A DNA stretch of 12,015 nucleotides from an uncultured Lactobacillus sp. (GTDB taxonomy: Bacteria > Bacillota > Bacilli > Lactobacillales > Lactobacillaceae). Of the stretch, positions 1 to 5,634 are shown piece after piece; position 1 is the first letter of the stretch, and each line of letters starts with the position of its first letter. Where the stretch lies: NCBI GenBank assembly GCA_937916845.1, contig CALFSK010000066.1, positions 1 through 12,015 of the forward strand, in the 5' to 3' direction. The notes beneath the pieces are model-generated. The model saw nothing but the letters and a program-made list of their open reading frames with translations. It had not been told where the DNA came from and ran no database searches. A program made the translations under genes and the position numbers.

Positions 1-2
1 AC

Positions 3-191
3 GGTCTAGATGGTAAAGATGGCCAACCCGGCAAGAACGGTTTGGATGGTAAAGATGGCCAACCAGGTAAGAAGGGCCCAGATGGCAAGGACGGTAAGCC
101 AGGTGCCAAAGGTCCAGACGGTGACCAAGGCTCAGCAGGTGTCAAGGGTCCAGATGGTGCCAAAGGTGAAAAGGGTCAAGCGGGTGCGAAA
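3..191 (+). repeat. Tandem 36-nt (12-residue) collagen-like repeats
   Basis: Within the surface protein, units begin at about 3, 39, 75, 111 and 147. The first three read GLDGKDGQPGKN, GLDGKDGQPGKK and GPDGKDGKPGAK; the last two decay (GPDGDQGSAGVK, then a 15-residue variant). The first two units are nearly identical at the DNA level, which suggests recent duplication. The array probably continues upstream of the window. Confidence 0.85.
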
Positions 192-440
192 GATCAAAAA
201 GTTGCTAGCACTCAAGCAGGTTCTAGCAGCCAATCAAGCACAACTGGCCAAGCAGAAGCAACTACGACGCCAACTAATCAAGCTAGTTCAAGCAGCTCAA
301 GCAGTACGACTAGCCAATCATCAACTGGTTGGTTACCACAAACTGGTGAACAAGTTCAGAAATGGCTTGGAATTGCTGGGTTAGCATTATTAGCCGCAAC
401 TAGTGGTGTTGTGATGTGGTTCCGTAAACGCCACGTTTAA
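3..440 (+). CDS. Collagen-like, LPQTG sortase-anchored surface protein (C-terminal fragment)
   Basis: The gene enters from the left edge, so only the last 145 residues are visible and the start is outside the window. Residues 1-63 are Gly-X-Y triplets rich in Lys, Asp and Pro, as in bacterial collagen-like proteins. A Ser/Thr/Gln-rich wall-spanning stretch follows (about residues 65-108). The protein ends in a sorting signal: LPQTG at 333-347 (LPQTGE with the next codon), a hydrophobic helix (about LGIAGLALLAATSGVVMW) and the basic tail RKRHV. LPQTxE is the known sortase consensus of L. plantarum. The protein should be covalently attached to peptidoglycan by sortase and project the collagen-like rod outwards, where adhesion is a plausible role, although no ligand can be read from the fragment. 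The gene ends just before a strong terminator, so it is not co-transcribed with the genes to the right. Confidence 0.9.
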   Translation, partial: GLDGKDGQPGKNGLDGKDGQPGKKGPDGKDGKPGAKGPDGDQGSAGVKGPDGAKGEKGQAGAKDQKVASTQAGSSSQSSTTGQAEATTTPTNQASSSSSSSTTSQSSTGWLPQTGEQVQKWLGIAGLALLAATSGVVMWFRKRHV

Positions 441-477
441 ACTTGTTTCTTTGTTTTTAAAGTAAAATACCATAAAG

Positions 478-509
478 AGTCTTCCAAATAATTTTTGGGA
501 GGCTTTTTT
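478..509 (+). terminator. Rho-independent terminator of the surface protein gene
   Basis: AGTCTTCCAA (478-487) pairs with TTGGGAGGCT (495-504) with two G-U wobbles and a 7-nt loop, followed by a T run to 509. It lies 37 nt after the stop codon. Confidence 0.85.
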
Positions 510-671
510 GTGACTAATGGGGAATGAGCCAAGTATTGTGAATGAATTCGGATTTATCCGTAAATCATTGATGACTGATTGAAGATAATCACTTAACTTA
601 GTCCGGATTATCGGATAGAATGAAATTGCCTTGGGAGGCGCGCCTTCAGTATTTAAAGCGGCGTGTAAAGT

Positions 672-708
672 AGCACTTCGGACGAGTTAATGGTCTGGGG
701 TGCTTTTT
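672..708 (+). terminator. Strong hairpin plus T run with no gene directly upstream
   Basis: AGCACTTCGGAC (672-683) pairs along all 12 positions with GTCTGGGGTGCT (693-704), three of them G-U, around a 9-nt loop, then TTTTT to 708. It is about 90 nt upstream of the transporter start. It could end a short RNA begun after 510, act as a leader attenuator for the downstream operon, or be a relic. Confidence 0.7.
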
Positions 709-742
709 AGCGTCCAAAATGGAAGGTTATTTAAATTTGTCC

Positions 743-772
743 TTTACATATTACATATGCGACATTTAATAT
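743..772 (+). promoter_or_regulatory. Candidate promoter/operator of the Cad/ArsR operon
   Basis: TTTACA (743-748) lies 18 bp from TAATAT (767-772). The two boxes also contain an inverted repeat, ATATTA (748-753) and TAATAT (767-772), with a 13-bp gap. ArsR-family repressors bind AT-rich inverted repeats in this position, so this may be the operator of the ArsR gene in the same operon. The match to known operators is weak. Confidence 0.4.
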
Positions 773-798
773 ATATTAAAGAGAGTGGGGGATGCAAT

Positions 799-1362
799 TT
801 GAATTATGGGCTATTGGCGTTAACATTTTTGAGTGTTAACTTGGATTTCTTTTTCATGATGATCTTTTTACTAAAGAAGTACCGGGTCTGGCAAGTATTG
901 GTCGGGTACTTACTAGGAAACCTACTATTATTAACGGCGAGCTTCTTTATTGGCAAGACCTTGGCTTTATTCCTACCAGAATGGTTATTGGGAATACTAG
1001 GATTTTTGCCGATTTGGATGGCTTTTCGCAACGATGACGATGGTGATGGGGACAAGACAAGTCGTTCACCCGTTTTGAGTGTATTAGTCACTTATTTGTC
1101 AGTCTGTGTGGGGTGTAACCTGTCCATTTTTCTACCAGTTTTAGTTGGGGAAACGATGGGCCACTTTCTAATGACTTTAGGGTTCATCGGTATTTTGACC
1201 ATTATCGTGGTCTTTTTGATCAAACTAGTGGCGGATATTCCAGTGGTGGAACGGGTCATGACGGCCCACGGTGAGCGGTTGATGAAGATTTGCTACGTCT
1301 TAATTGGGCTGTATGTCTTTTGGGATAGTGGCTTAATCAGTCATTTAATGGCATTAATATAG
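799..1362 (+). CDS. Cad-family (CadD-like) heavy-metal transporter, divergent
   Basis: A 187-residue integral membrane protein with five or six hydrophobic helices and the layout of the Cad family (PF03596): a first helix with SVNLD, GYLLGNLLLLTASF, the LLGILGFLPIWMAF segment, an acidic cytosolic loop (NDDDGDGDK, about residues 78-86) and a C-terminal half with SVCVGCNLSIFLPV. Family members export or sequester cadmium or zinc. The usual N-G-x-D-N-I motif is altered here to VGCNLSI, with Cys103 and Cys106, so substrate range may differ. The start chosen is TTG at 799 because a G-rich Shine-Dalgarno (AGTGGGGGA) sits just upstream; extending to GTG at 700 would place the start inside a terminator hairpin. 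The ArsR gene follows after 17 nt, so the pair is an operon. Confidence 0.75.
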   Translation: MNYGLLALTFLSVNLDFFFMMIFLLKKYRVWQVLVGYLLGNLLLLTASFFIGKTLALFLPEWLLGILGFLPIWMAFRNDDDGDGDKTSRSPVLSVLVTYLSVCVGCNLSIFLPVLVGETMGHFLMTLGFIGILTIIVVFLIKLVADIPVVERVMTAHGERLMKICYVLIGLYVFWDSGLISHLMALI

Positions 1363-1379
1363 GAAGAGAGGACGTTTAG

Positions 1380-1703
1380 ATGGATGTTAGTGAACCGATT
1401 TTAGCGGAAGCCGTTAAAATTTATAAGGTGCTCAGCAATGTGAACCGGATTAAAATCTTATACTTCTTGGAAAATAATGAGGCCGACGTTTCGAGTATTG
1501 TGGCGCATGTCCAGTTAGCACAGCCGATTGTGTCGCACCAATTAGCAATTTTATTTAAATATCAGTTGGTCACGCGCAGTAAGCAAGGCAAACACGTCTA
1601 TTACTGTCTGGACGATCCGCACATCTTAGAAATGGTCAACGCAATGCTGGGCCACGTGGCACATGAAATTAAACACGCCCCCCATCCAGGACGATCTAAG
1701 TAG
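1380..1703 (+). CDS. ArsR/SmtB-family metal-sensing repressor with alpha-5 site
   Basis: A 107-residue winged-helix repressor. The HTH runs from about residue 35 to 62 (VSSIVAHVQLAQPIVSHQL) and the wing is RSKQGKHVYYCL. The C-terminal helix carries Asp79-x-His81, ten residues, then His92-x2-His95. This is the DxHx10HxxH site of SmtB, CzrA and related Zn/Co sensors, with the same spacing as CzrA. The alpha-3N cysteine motif (ELCVC-like) of cadmium-sensing CadC is absent. It is therefore predicted to release DNA on binding zinc or cobalt rather than through thiolates. It follows the Cad-family transporter by 17 nt with an AGAGAGGA ribosome site, so it likely represses its own operon, with metal relieving this. 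Confidence 0.88.
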   Translation: MDVSEPILAEAVKIYKVLSNVNRIKILYFLENNEADVSSIVAHVQLAQPIVSHQLAILFKYQLVTRSKQGKHVYYCLDDPHILEMVNAMLGHVAHEIKHAPHPGRSK

Positions 1704-1731
1704 TTATTTGTGGTGTTTGCCGTGTAATTGA

Positions 1732-1773
1732 TTGCCAGCAGGTCTAATATTAGTGATAATAAGGATATTATCA
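1732..1773 (+). promoter_or_regulatory. Promoter with overlapping perfect inverted repeat, upstream of VTT gene
   Basis: TTGCCA (1732-1737), a 17-bp spacer, then GATAAT (1755-1760). The -10 is part of a perfect 8-bp inverted repeat: TGATAATA (1754-1761), AGGA, TATTATCA (1766-1773). The halves TGATAAT and ATTATCA equal those of Fur-type boxes, but the spacing is 6 rather than 1. A repressor bound here would block RNA polymerase. Confidence 0.6.
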
Positions 1774-1794
1774 AAACCAACGGAGGCGTAGCCG

Positions 1795-2472
1795 GTGAAA
1801 GTCAGCTTATCAAAACATCAGTTGATCAGTGTGGCCGCAGTACTGGCGGCGCTGCTGATCGTACTGTTAGCAATTCGGTACCACGGCACATGGGACATGT
1901 TTCGTGAGCAAGTCTTTGACCAGTCAGCAATCGTGGCCCAAGTTCGTCGTCATCGGGCCGTCGATATTTTATTAGTGGTTCCGTTACTGATTTGTTTTTC
2001 GATCATTCCCGGTGCACCGGTGGCGACTATTAGCGTGATTGCGGGGATTTGTTTTGGTAAGGGCCTGGGTGCCGTCCTCAACATTATCGGAATTACCCTA
2101 GGAAACTTGATTGCGCAACGGGTCTTTAACCGCGTGACTGAAAAACAAACCGCTAAACCTAGTAAGATTGTTGATGCGATTGAAAACATGCGACACCCGC
2201 TGCTGGGAATTATTATTGGGTACACGATCCCGTTCATTCCAACGTCATTAGTGAGCTTGGCGGCGGTCAAGACGGGGGTGACGCCACGTAAGCTTGCACT
2301 GGCAACGTTGGTCGGAAGTATTCCAACCGCCGTGATCTACGCTTGTGGCGGGGATGAACTCATCAAGGCGCACTTTAAAAATGCGTTGGGGTTAGCCGTA
2401 ATCGTCGTGTTATTGATTGGGTTGCTCTGGTTGATTCGCCACGACCGGCGTACGAATACTAAAACTGAATAA
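1795..2472 (+). CDS. TVP38/TMEM64 (VTT/DedA-like) membrane protein
   Basis: A 225-residue polytopic membrane protein. An N-terminal helix (residues 11-27) precedes a VTT domain recognisable by FSIIPGAPVATISVIAGICFG (about 68-88), the Gly-rich GAVLNIIGITLGNLIA, and FIPTSLVSLAAVKTGV, then a final helix and a basic tail. VTT/DedA proteins are linked to lipid scrambling or flipping and membrane homeostasis; the exact substrate of this subfamily is not settled. The start is GTG at 1795, eight nt after GGAGG. It has its own promoter 91 nt after the ArsR gene, with a palindrome over the -10, so it may be metal-controlled separately from the operon to its left. A bidirectional-type hairpin ends it. 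Confidence 0.82.
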   Translation: MKVSLSKHQLISVAAVLAALLIVLLAIRYHGTWDMFREQVFDQSAIVAQVRRHRAVDILLVVPLLICFSIIPGAPVATISVIAGICFGKGLGAVLNIIGITLGNLIAQRVFNRVTEKQTAKPSKIVDAIENMRHPLLGIIIGYTIPFIPTSLVSLAAVKTGVTPRKLALATLVGSIPTAVIYACGGDELIKAHFKNALGLAVIVVLLIGLLWLIRHDRRTNTKTE

Positions 2473-2500
2473 CTAAAATAACGGGTTTGGGACAAAACTC

Positions 2501-2534
2501 AAAAAGCCAATCAGAAAATTTCTGGTTGGTTTTT
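2501..2534 (+). terminator. Terminator after VTT gene
   Basis: AAAGCCAATCAG (2503-2514) pairs with CTGGTTGGTTTT (2522-2533) with two G-U pairs, plus an A/T apex, followed by a T run. The complement forms a weaker hairpin with a T tail and may help end the convergent small gene. Confidence 0.85.
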
Positions 2535-2554
2535 CCTATTGTTATGGTCGAAAC

Positions 2555-2668
2555 GTGGTTCAAAAGGCAATTTGTTCCGCTTAACCCGAAAGCAGGGACT
2601 ATTCCAAAACCCAGGAATAATCCCTGCTTTCACGTTAATGCTCGCAAATTAACCGCCTTTTGGCCCAC
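2555..2668. repeat. Nested hairpin element (about 114 nt) in convergent intergenic space
   Basis: The outer arms GTGGTTCAAAAGGC (2555-2568) and GCCTTTTGGCCCAC (2655-2668) pair with one mismatch and one wobble. A middle pair is AATTTG (2569-2574) with CAAATT (2645-2650). The inner arms GAAAGCAGGGACTATTCC (2588-2605) and GGAATAATCCCTGCTTTC (2614-2631) match at 17 of 18 positions around an 8-nt loop. No T run follows, so it is not a plain terminator. Dispersed repeat, cruciform or structured RNA are all possible. Confidence 0.7.
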
Positions 2669-2696
2669 TCTCGTTATTTTGATTAATAGAACGCAA

Positions 2697-2975
2697 TTAT
2701 TGCATAACTGGTGGATTATTGTGGTGCTTCAAATCGGTAATTTGCTCAGCGGTCAATGGAATCGTCTTGAGCGGTAGAAAGTGTTCCGAGAGTTCAGTAC
2801 TAGGATCTGCTTTGAAAATAATGACTGCCCTATTTTCTAAATCTAACCGATAAACTAACCGTTGTTGCTCCGTTTCGACATAAACCGCTGTATCTGTAAA
2901 TGGTCGCCACGTGAATTCAGTGGTGGGTAAAAGGTCCCACCGTTCTAATGCATCGTAAGTCTCGTTTGGGGTCAA
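2697..2975 (-). CDS. Small conserved-looking protein of unknown function
   Basis: A 92-residue soluble protein I do not recognise. The start is TTG at 2975, because AAAGGAG lies eight nt upstream on the minus strand; an upstream in-frame TTG at 2993 overlaps that ribosome site. The sequence looks like a genuine folded domain: mixed hydrophobic and charged residues, a WDLLPTTEFTWRPF segment, then alternating strands (TAVYVETEQQRLVYRLD, RAVIIFKAD), and a short C-terminal helix (TAEQITDLKHH). There are no cysteines, signal peptide or membrane helix. It is isolated: convergent with the VTT gene and separated from usp by a terminator. No function can be assigned. Confidence 0.65.
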   Translation of the reverse strand: MTPNETYDALERWDLLPTTEFTWRPFTDTAVYVETEQQRLVYRLDLENRAVIIFKADPSTELSEHFLPLKTIPLTAEQITDLKHHNNPPVMQ

Positions 2976-3076
2976 TCTGAACACTCCTTTCAATCCTTAA
3001 CACAAGGCTATTATAAGGCGTTTAGGAATTATATTCAATTAAAGTTCACTATCCCTAAAAATAATTATAATCAAAT

Positions 3077-3117
3077 AAAAAGATCTTACAATCTAAACGG
3101 ATTGCAAGATCTTTTTT
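3077..3117. terminator. Bidirectional terminator after usp
   Basis: A 17-bp stem (3077-3093 with 3100-3116, one G-U or A-C position) around a 6-nt loop, flanked by A and T runs so that it can work on both strands. On the minus strand it ends the mntH-usp transcript 11 nt after the usp stop codon. Confidence 0.9.
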
Positions 3118-3127
3118 AGTCGTGAGT

Positions 3128-3559
3128 TTAGCGAATCACTAATACGGCAATCGGGGCATATTTAGCCATGTAAGCGGCTTGGCTCCCGAAGTGCTTCGCG
3201 ATGCCCTTTTTTGCAAGGGACCCGATGATTAAAAGGTCGGGCTGAACGTGGGGAATCACTTCTTTAACGATGGTTTCACCAGGTTCACCTTCAGCGATGA
3301 CCGTGCGAACTTTAGTCAGGCCAGCGCCTTGAGCTTGTTTTTGATATTTTGCAAGGTGTTGTTCGAGTTCATCGCGTTCACCGTGGACGTAGTCTTTACT
3401 CAAAGCTTGATAGACGTTCATGTCATCATTTTCCAAAATGGAAACGATGATTAATTCAGCGTCGTCTTGCTTAGCTTGGTGAATGGCGTAGTTGAAGGCG
3501 AGTAGGGCGTCGGCTGAGTCGTCGACCCCAACCAGAATGCGTTTAAATTTTGTAGCCAT
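3128..3559 (-). CDS. Universal stress protein (UspA family), atypical ATP loop
   Basis: A 143-residue single Usp domain. The N-terminus has the beta-1 strand and Asp pair (RILVGVDDSADALLAF), the middle the AEGEPGETIVKE segment, and the C-terminus PDLLIIGS ... GSQAAYMAKYAPIAVLVIR. In ATP-binding Usp proteins the loop is G-x2-G-x9-G-S/T. Here it reads G113-S-L-A116 and the closing Gly125-Ser126 is one residue early, so nucleotide binding may be lost or changed. Its ATG overlaps the mntH stop by one base (TAATG) and its Shine-Dalgarno AAAGGAG lies in the mntH end, so translation is coupled. The pairing suggests a role in stress or control linked to Mn uptake, which is inference. Confidence 0.9.
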   Translation of the reverse strand: MATKFKRILVGVDDSADALLAFNYAIHQAKQDDAELIIVSILENDDMNVYQALSKDYVHGERDELEQHLAKYQKQAQGAGLTKVRTVIAEGEPGETIVKEVIPHVQPDLLIIGSLAKKGIAKHFGSQAAYMAKYAPIAVLVIR

Positions 3560-5148
3560 TATTCAGCACTCTCCTTTGCTTTGGCGGCCATTTTAGCCGC
3601 GTAACGTTGGTTACCACGGTGCAAGTCATAGATGGTCCAAACTAAGAGGGCGAGAACCGCCGCAATTAGAAGCCAAGCAATGACGTTAGCTAAATCAGTT
3701 TGTGTCGCAGTCGGATTGCTACCGAAAAAGGCGGCAATTTGGTCAGGTAGACCAATCAGGTTTAACACTGTTAAACCAATGACGGAGAACCAACCACAGA
3801 TTTTTAACCACAGACTGTTCTTAAAACGATGGCCCATTTCTACCGCACTGTCAGTCATCATTAGTAATGGTAACATCGAGAACGGTAAGGCAAAGGCCAG
3901 GAACACTTGGGAATTATTCATTAAATCATTTAACGCTGTATGTTCATCAATGGCACTCTTGCCACTGGTTAAAGCCACACAAATCAAAACGGGGATCACG
4001 GAAATCAACCGAGTAACTAAGCGCCGTAACCATAGTGGCATCCGCATGTGAACGAAACCTTCCATAATAACTTGCCCAGTCAAAGTCCCAGTAATGGTCG
4101 AGTTTTGACCAGATGCTAATAGTGCGATGGCAAATAGGGCTGAAAGAACACCGGATTTTGCGACACTGATTAAGATCCCGTTACTGAGCATTGAAGTATC
4201 AGATAGTGCGTGATACAACCCGAAAAATGAAGGATCTCTAACGGCGCCACTCTTGAAGACGGCAACTCCCATAACAAGTAGGAGGGCGTTGACGAAGAAG
4301 GCCGCTGTCAGTTGAATGTTGGAATCCCAGCTAGCAAACTTAACGGTCCGCGCAACGTCGGCTTCATCACTATGATCAATTTTCCGAGTCTGCGAAATCG
4401 CAGAGTGCAAGTAGAGGTTATGCGGCATGACCGTGGCCCCAATGATCCCGAGTGAACCAGACAGTGGTGTCATCCCATTGACGGAACGGGCCGTTGAGAA
4501 GGTAGCCGCTGTTGGTACGAGGCCTTTAATGACGCCACCCCAATCAGGGTTAGATAAAGCAACTTGATAAACAAAGACAAATAGAATAACTAAGATTAAA
4601 CAAACAACGATGGCTTCGATTTTACGGAAACCAATTTTAGTTAGTAGTAATAAGAGCAAAACATCAAAAACGGTAATAAAAACTGAAATTACTAAAGGAA
4701 TTCCGAATAATAGATATAACGCAATGGCAGCCCCGATAACTTCCGCGATATCGGTTGCCATGATGGCAAATTCAGTTAAGATCCATAAAACAATTCCAAG
4801 AGACTTACTCGTCCGGGCACGAATGGCTTGGGCCAAATCCATCTGACTCACGATACCAAGTTTAGCGGCCATGTATTGAAGTAACATCGCAATCAAACTT
4901 GATATCAAGATGACAGACATTAACATGTACTGATAGTTTTGCCCACCAGTAATGGAAGTTGACCAGTTACCGGGGTCCATGTAACCAACGGCAACTAAGG
5001 CGCCAGGGCCTGAATAGGCAAACAATGTTTTCCAGAAATTAAGGTTCTTAGGGACTTCAATCGAACCGTTAATTTCTTCTAGGGATGGGCCGTTCGCATA
5101 TTCAATCAGTTTATGCTTGCGGGTTGGGATAGTTTCTTTTTCACTCAA
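3559..5148 (-). CDS. mntH: NRAMP-family manganese/divalent metal importer MntH
   Basis: A 529-residue proton-coupled divalent metal symporter with about 11-12 helices. The hydrophilic N-terminal tail (about 35 residues) is longer than in E. coli MntH. The metal site is intact: Asp-Pro-Gly-Asn in helix 1 (residues 58-61, GYMDPGNW) and Met-Pro-His in helix 6 (residues 241-243, MPHNLYLHS). Lactobacilli of this group accumulate high manganese and carry several mntH copies. I chose TTG at 5148 because AAAGGTGG lies eight nt upstream on the minus strand; the in-frame GTG at 5160 falls inside that ribosome site. It is transcribed away from the glycoside operon and coupled to usp. Several palindromes upstream could host a regulator. 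Confidence 0.93.
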   Translation of the reverse strand: MSEKETIPTRKHKLIEYANGPSLEEINGSIEVPKNLNFWKTLFAYSGPGALVAVGYMDPGNWSTSITGGQNYQYMLMSVILISSLIAMLLQYMAAKLGIVSQMDLAQAIRARTSKSLGIVLWILTEFAIMATDIAEVIGAAIALYLLFGIPLVISVFITVFDVLLLLLLTKIGFRKIEAIVVCLILVILFVFVYQVALSNPDWGGVIKGLVPTAATFSTARSVNGMTPLSGSLGIIGATVMPHNLYLHSAISQTRKIDHSDEADVARTVKFASWDSNIQLTAAFFVNALLLVMGVAVFKSGAVRDPSFFGLYHALSDTSMLSNGILISVAKSGVLSALFAIALLASGQNSTITGTLTGQVIMEGFVHMRMPLWLRRLVTRLISVIPVLICVALTSGKSAIDEHTALNDLMNNSQVFLAFALPFSMLPLLMMTDSAVEMGHRFKNSLWLKICGWFSVIGLTVLNLIGLPDQIAAFFGSNPTATQTDLANVIAWLLIAAVLALLVWTIYDLHRGNQRYAAKMAAKAKESAE

Positions 5149-5183
5149 GTGCAATTCCACCTTTCTCTATTTCAAAACATTTG

Positions 5184-5242
5184 AACAATTGTTATTGTAC
5201 AATAAAAAATACAAAACTGAAATACTTTTTTAGGCAGACCTA
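5184..5242 (-). promoter_or_regulatory. Candidate mntH promoter with tandem palindromes
   Basis: On the minus strand a TACAAT -10 (5194-5199) lies 17 bp from a weak -35, TTTCAG (5217-5222). Two perfect 10-bp palindromes abut: AACAATTGTT (5184-5193) and ATTGTACAAT (5194-5203), the second covering the -10. Just upstream of the -35, TAGG-CAGA-CCTA (5231-5242) resembles a short DtxR/MntR-type inverted repeat. Which of these, if any, is the manganese switch cannot be told from sequence alone. Confidence 0.4.
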
Positions 5243-5544
5243 CAAAATCTAAATTTAGCCATTGACAAAATAGCCATAGCTTGGGCTCGAATTTAGTGGT
5301 CACAAATCTAGGCCCGTTATTGGGATGAAAAGGTGATTTTTAAAGCAGCGAATCAATTTTATTTTTGTTTGATTTTTACAATTGGTATAGATGAAAAATC
5401 GGACGCAAAATAGTAAACGATAGCGCTGTTTTGTAAGTTAATCAACGATATGATCAATAAGTGGGTCATTAGATTAGTTAAACACTTAATATAATGGTAA
5501 GCATCTTTTTTTATTGACTTTTTTATACAATACTTTTTTATTTG

Positions 5545-5573
5545 TTTAAAATGTTCTTGATTGTATATACAAT
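5545..5573 (+). promoter_or_regulatory. Operon promoter with GntR-type operator over the -10
   Basis: TTTAAA (5545-5550), a 17-bp spacer, then TACAAT (5568-5573). ATTGTATATACAAT (5560-5573) is a perfect 14-bp palindrome containing the GT-N4-AC pattern of GntR-family operators and covering the -10. The second gene of the operon encodes a GntR/UTRA protein, the obvious ligand for this site. Confidence 0.75.
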
Positions 5574-5591
5574 ATCGCTTAGAATAGTGAG

Positions 5592-5605
5592 CGAAAACGA
5601 TTACA
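5592..5605 (+). promoter_or_regulatory. Catabolite-responsive element (cre) for CcpA
   Basis: CGAAAACGATTACA agrees with the cre consensus TGWNANCGNTNWCA at all constrained positions except the first (C for T). It lies about 20 nt downstream of the -10, where bound CcpA-HPr(Ser-P) would block transcription. This points to a carbohydrate-linked operon shut off by preferred sugars. Confidence 0.7.
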
Positions 5606-5634
5606 ACGCTAGAAATCAAAAGGAGTGATAAGTA

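Larger units (their letters stand above)
510..798 (+). other. Intergenic region upstream of the Cad/ArsR operon
   Basis: No convincing coding sequence is visible. The stretch contains small inverted repeats (CGGAT-TT-ATCCG at 549-560 and the palindrome AGGCGCGCCT at 636-645), a terminator-like hairpin (672-708), and a candidate promoter (743-772) for the metal transporter gene. A transcript starting in 510-650 would be cut at the hairpin, so an untranslated leader or small RNA is possible but not shown. Confidence 0.5.
5161..5634. other. Divergent control region between mntH and the aspartylglucosaminidase operon
   Basis: A 474-nt AT-rich stretch without a credible gene. The left part serves mntH: tandem palindromes (5184-5203), a minus-strand -10, and a TAGG-N4-CCTA motif (5231-5242). 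The right part serves the operon: promoter and palindrome (5545-5573), cre-like site (5592-5605), AGGAG at 5621-5625. I see no clear feature in 5290-5510. Confidence 0.6.

Noticed and set aside
10..384. 124-residue frame overlapping the collagen-like gene
   Set aside because: It is the +1 shadow of the Gly-X-Y repeats; its Val/Lys/Gln-rich sequence is an artefact of the repeat, and the other frame ends in a proper sorting signal.
700..798. N-terminal extension of the Cad-family protein to GTG at 700
   Set aside because: The start codon would overlap a terminator stem and the added residues span the candidate promoter; TTG at 799 has a ribosome site.
2560..2670. CRISPR array or IS end at the nested hairpin
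   Set aside because: There are no regularly spaced direct repeats, no transposase frame and no target-site duplication visible.
2487..2777. 96-residue plus-strand frame downstream of the VTT gene
   Set aside because: It runs through a terminator and the nested hairpin element, lacks a ribosome site and overlaps the better-supported minus-strand gene.
5359..5619. 86-residue minus-strand frame in the divergent control region
   Set aside because: It is AT-driven and low in complexity, covers the operon promoter and cre site, and has no ribosome site.
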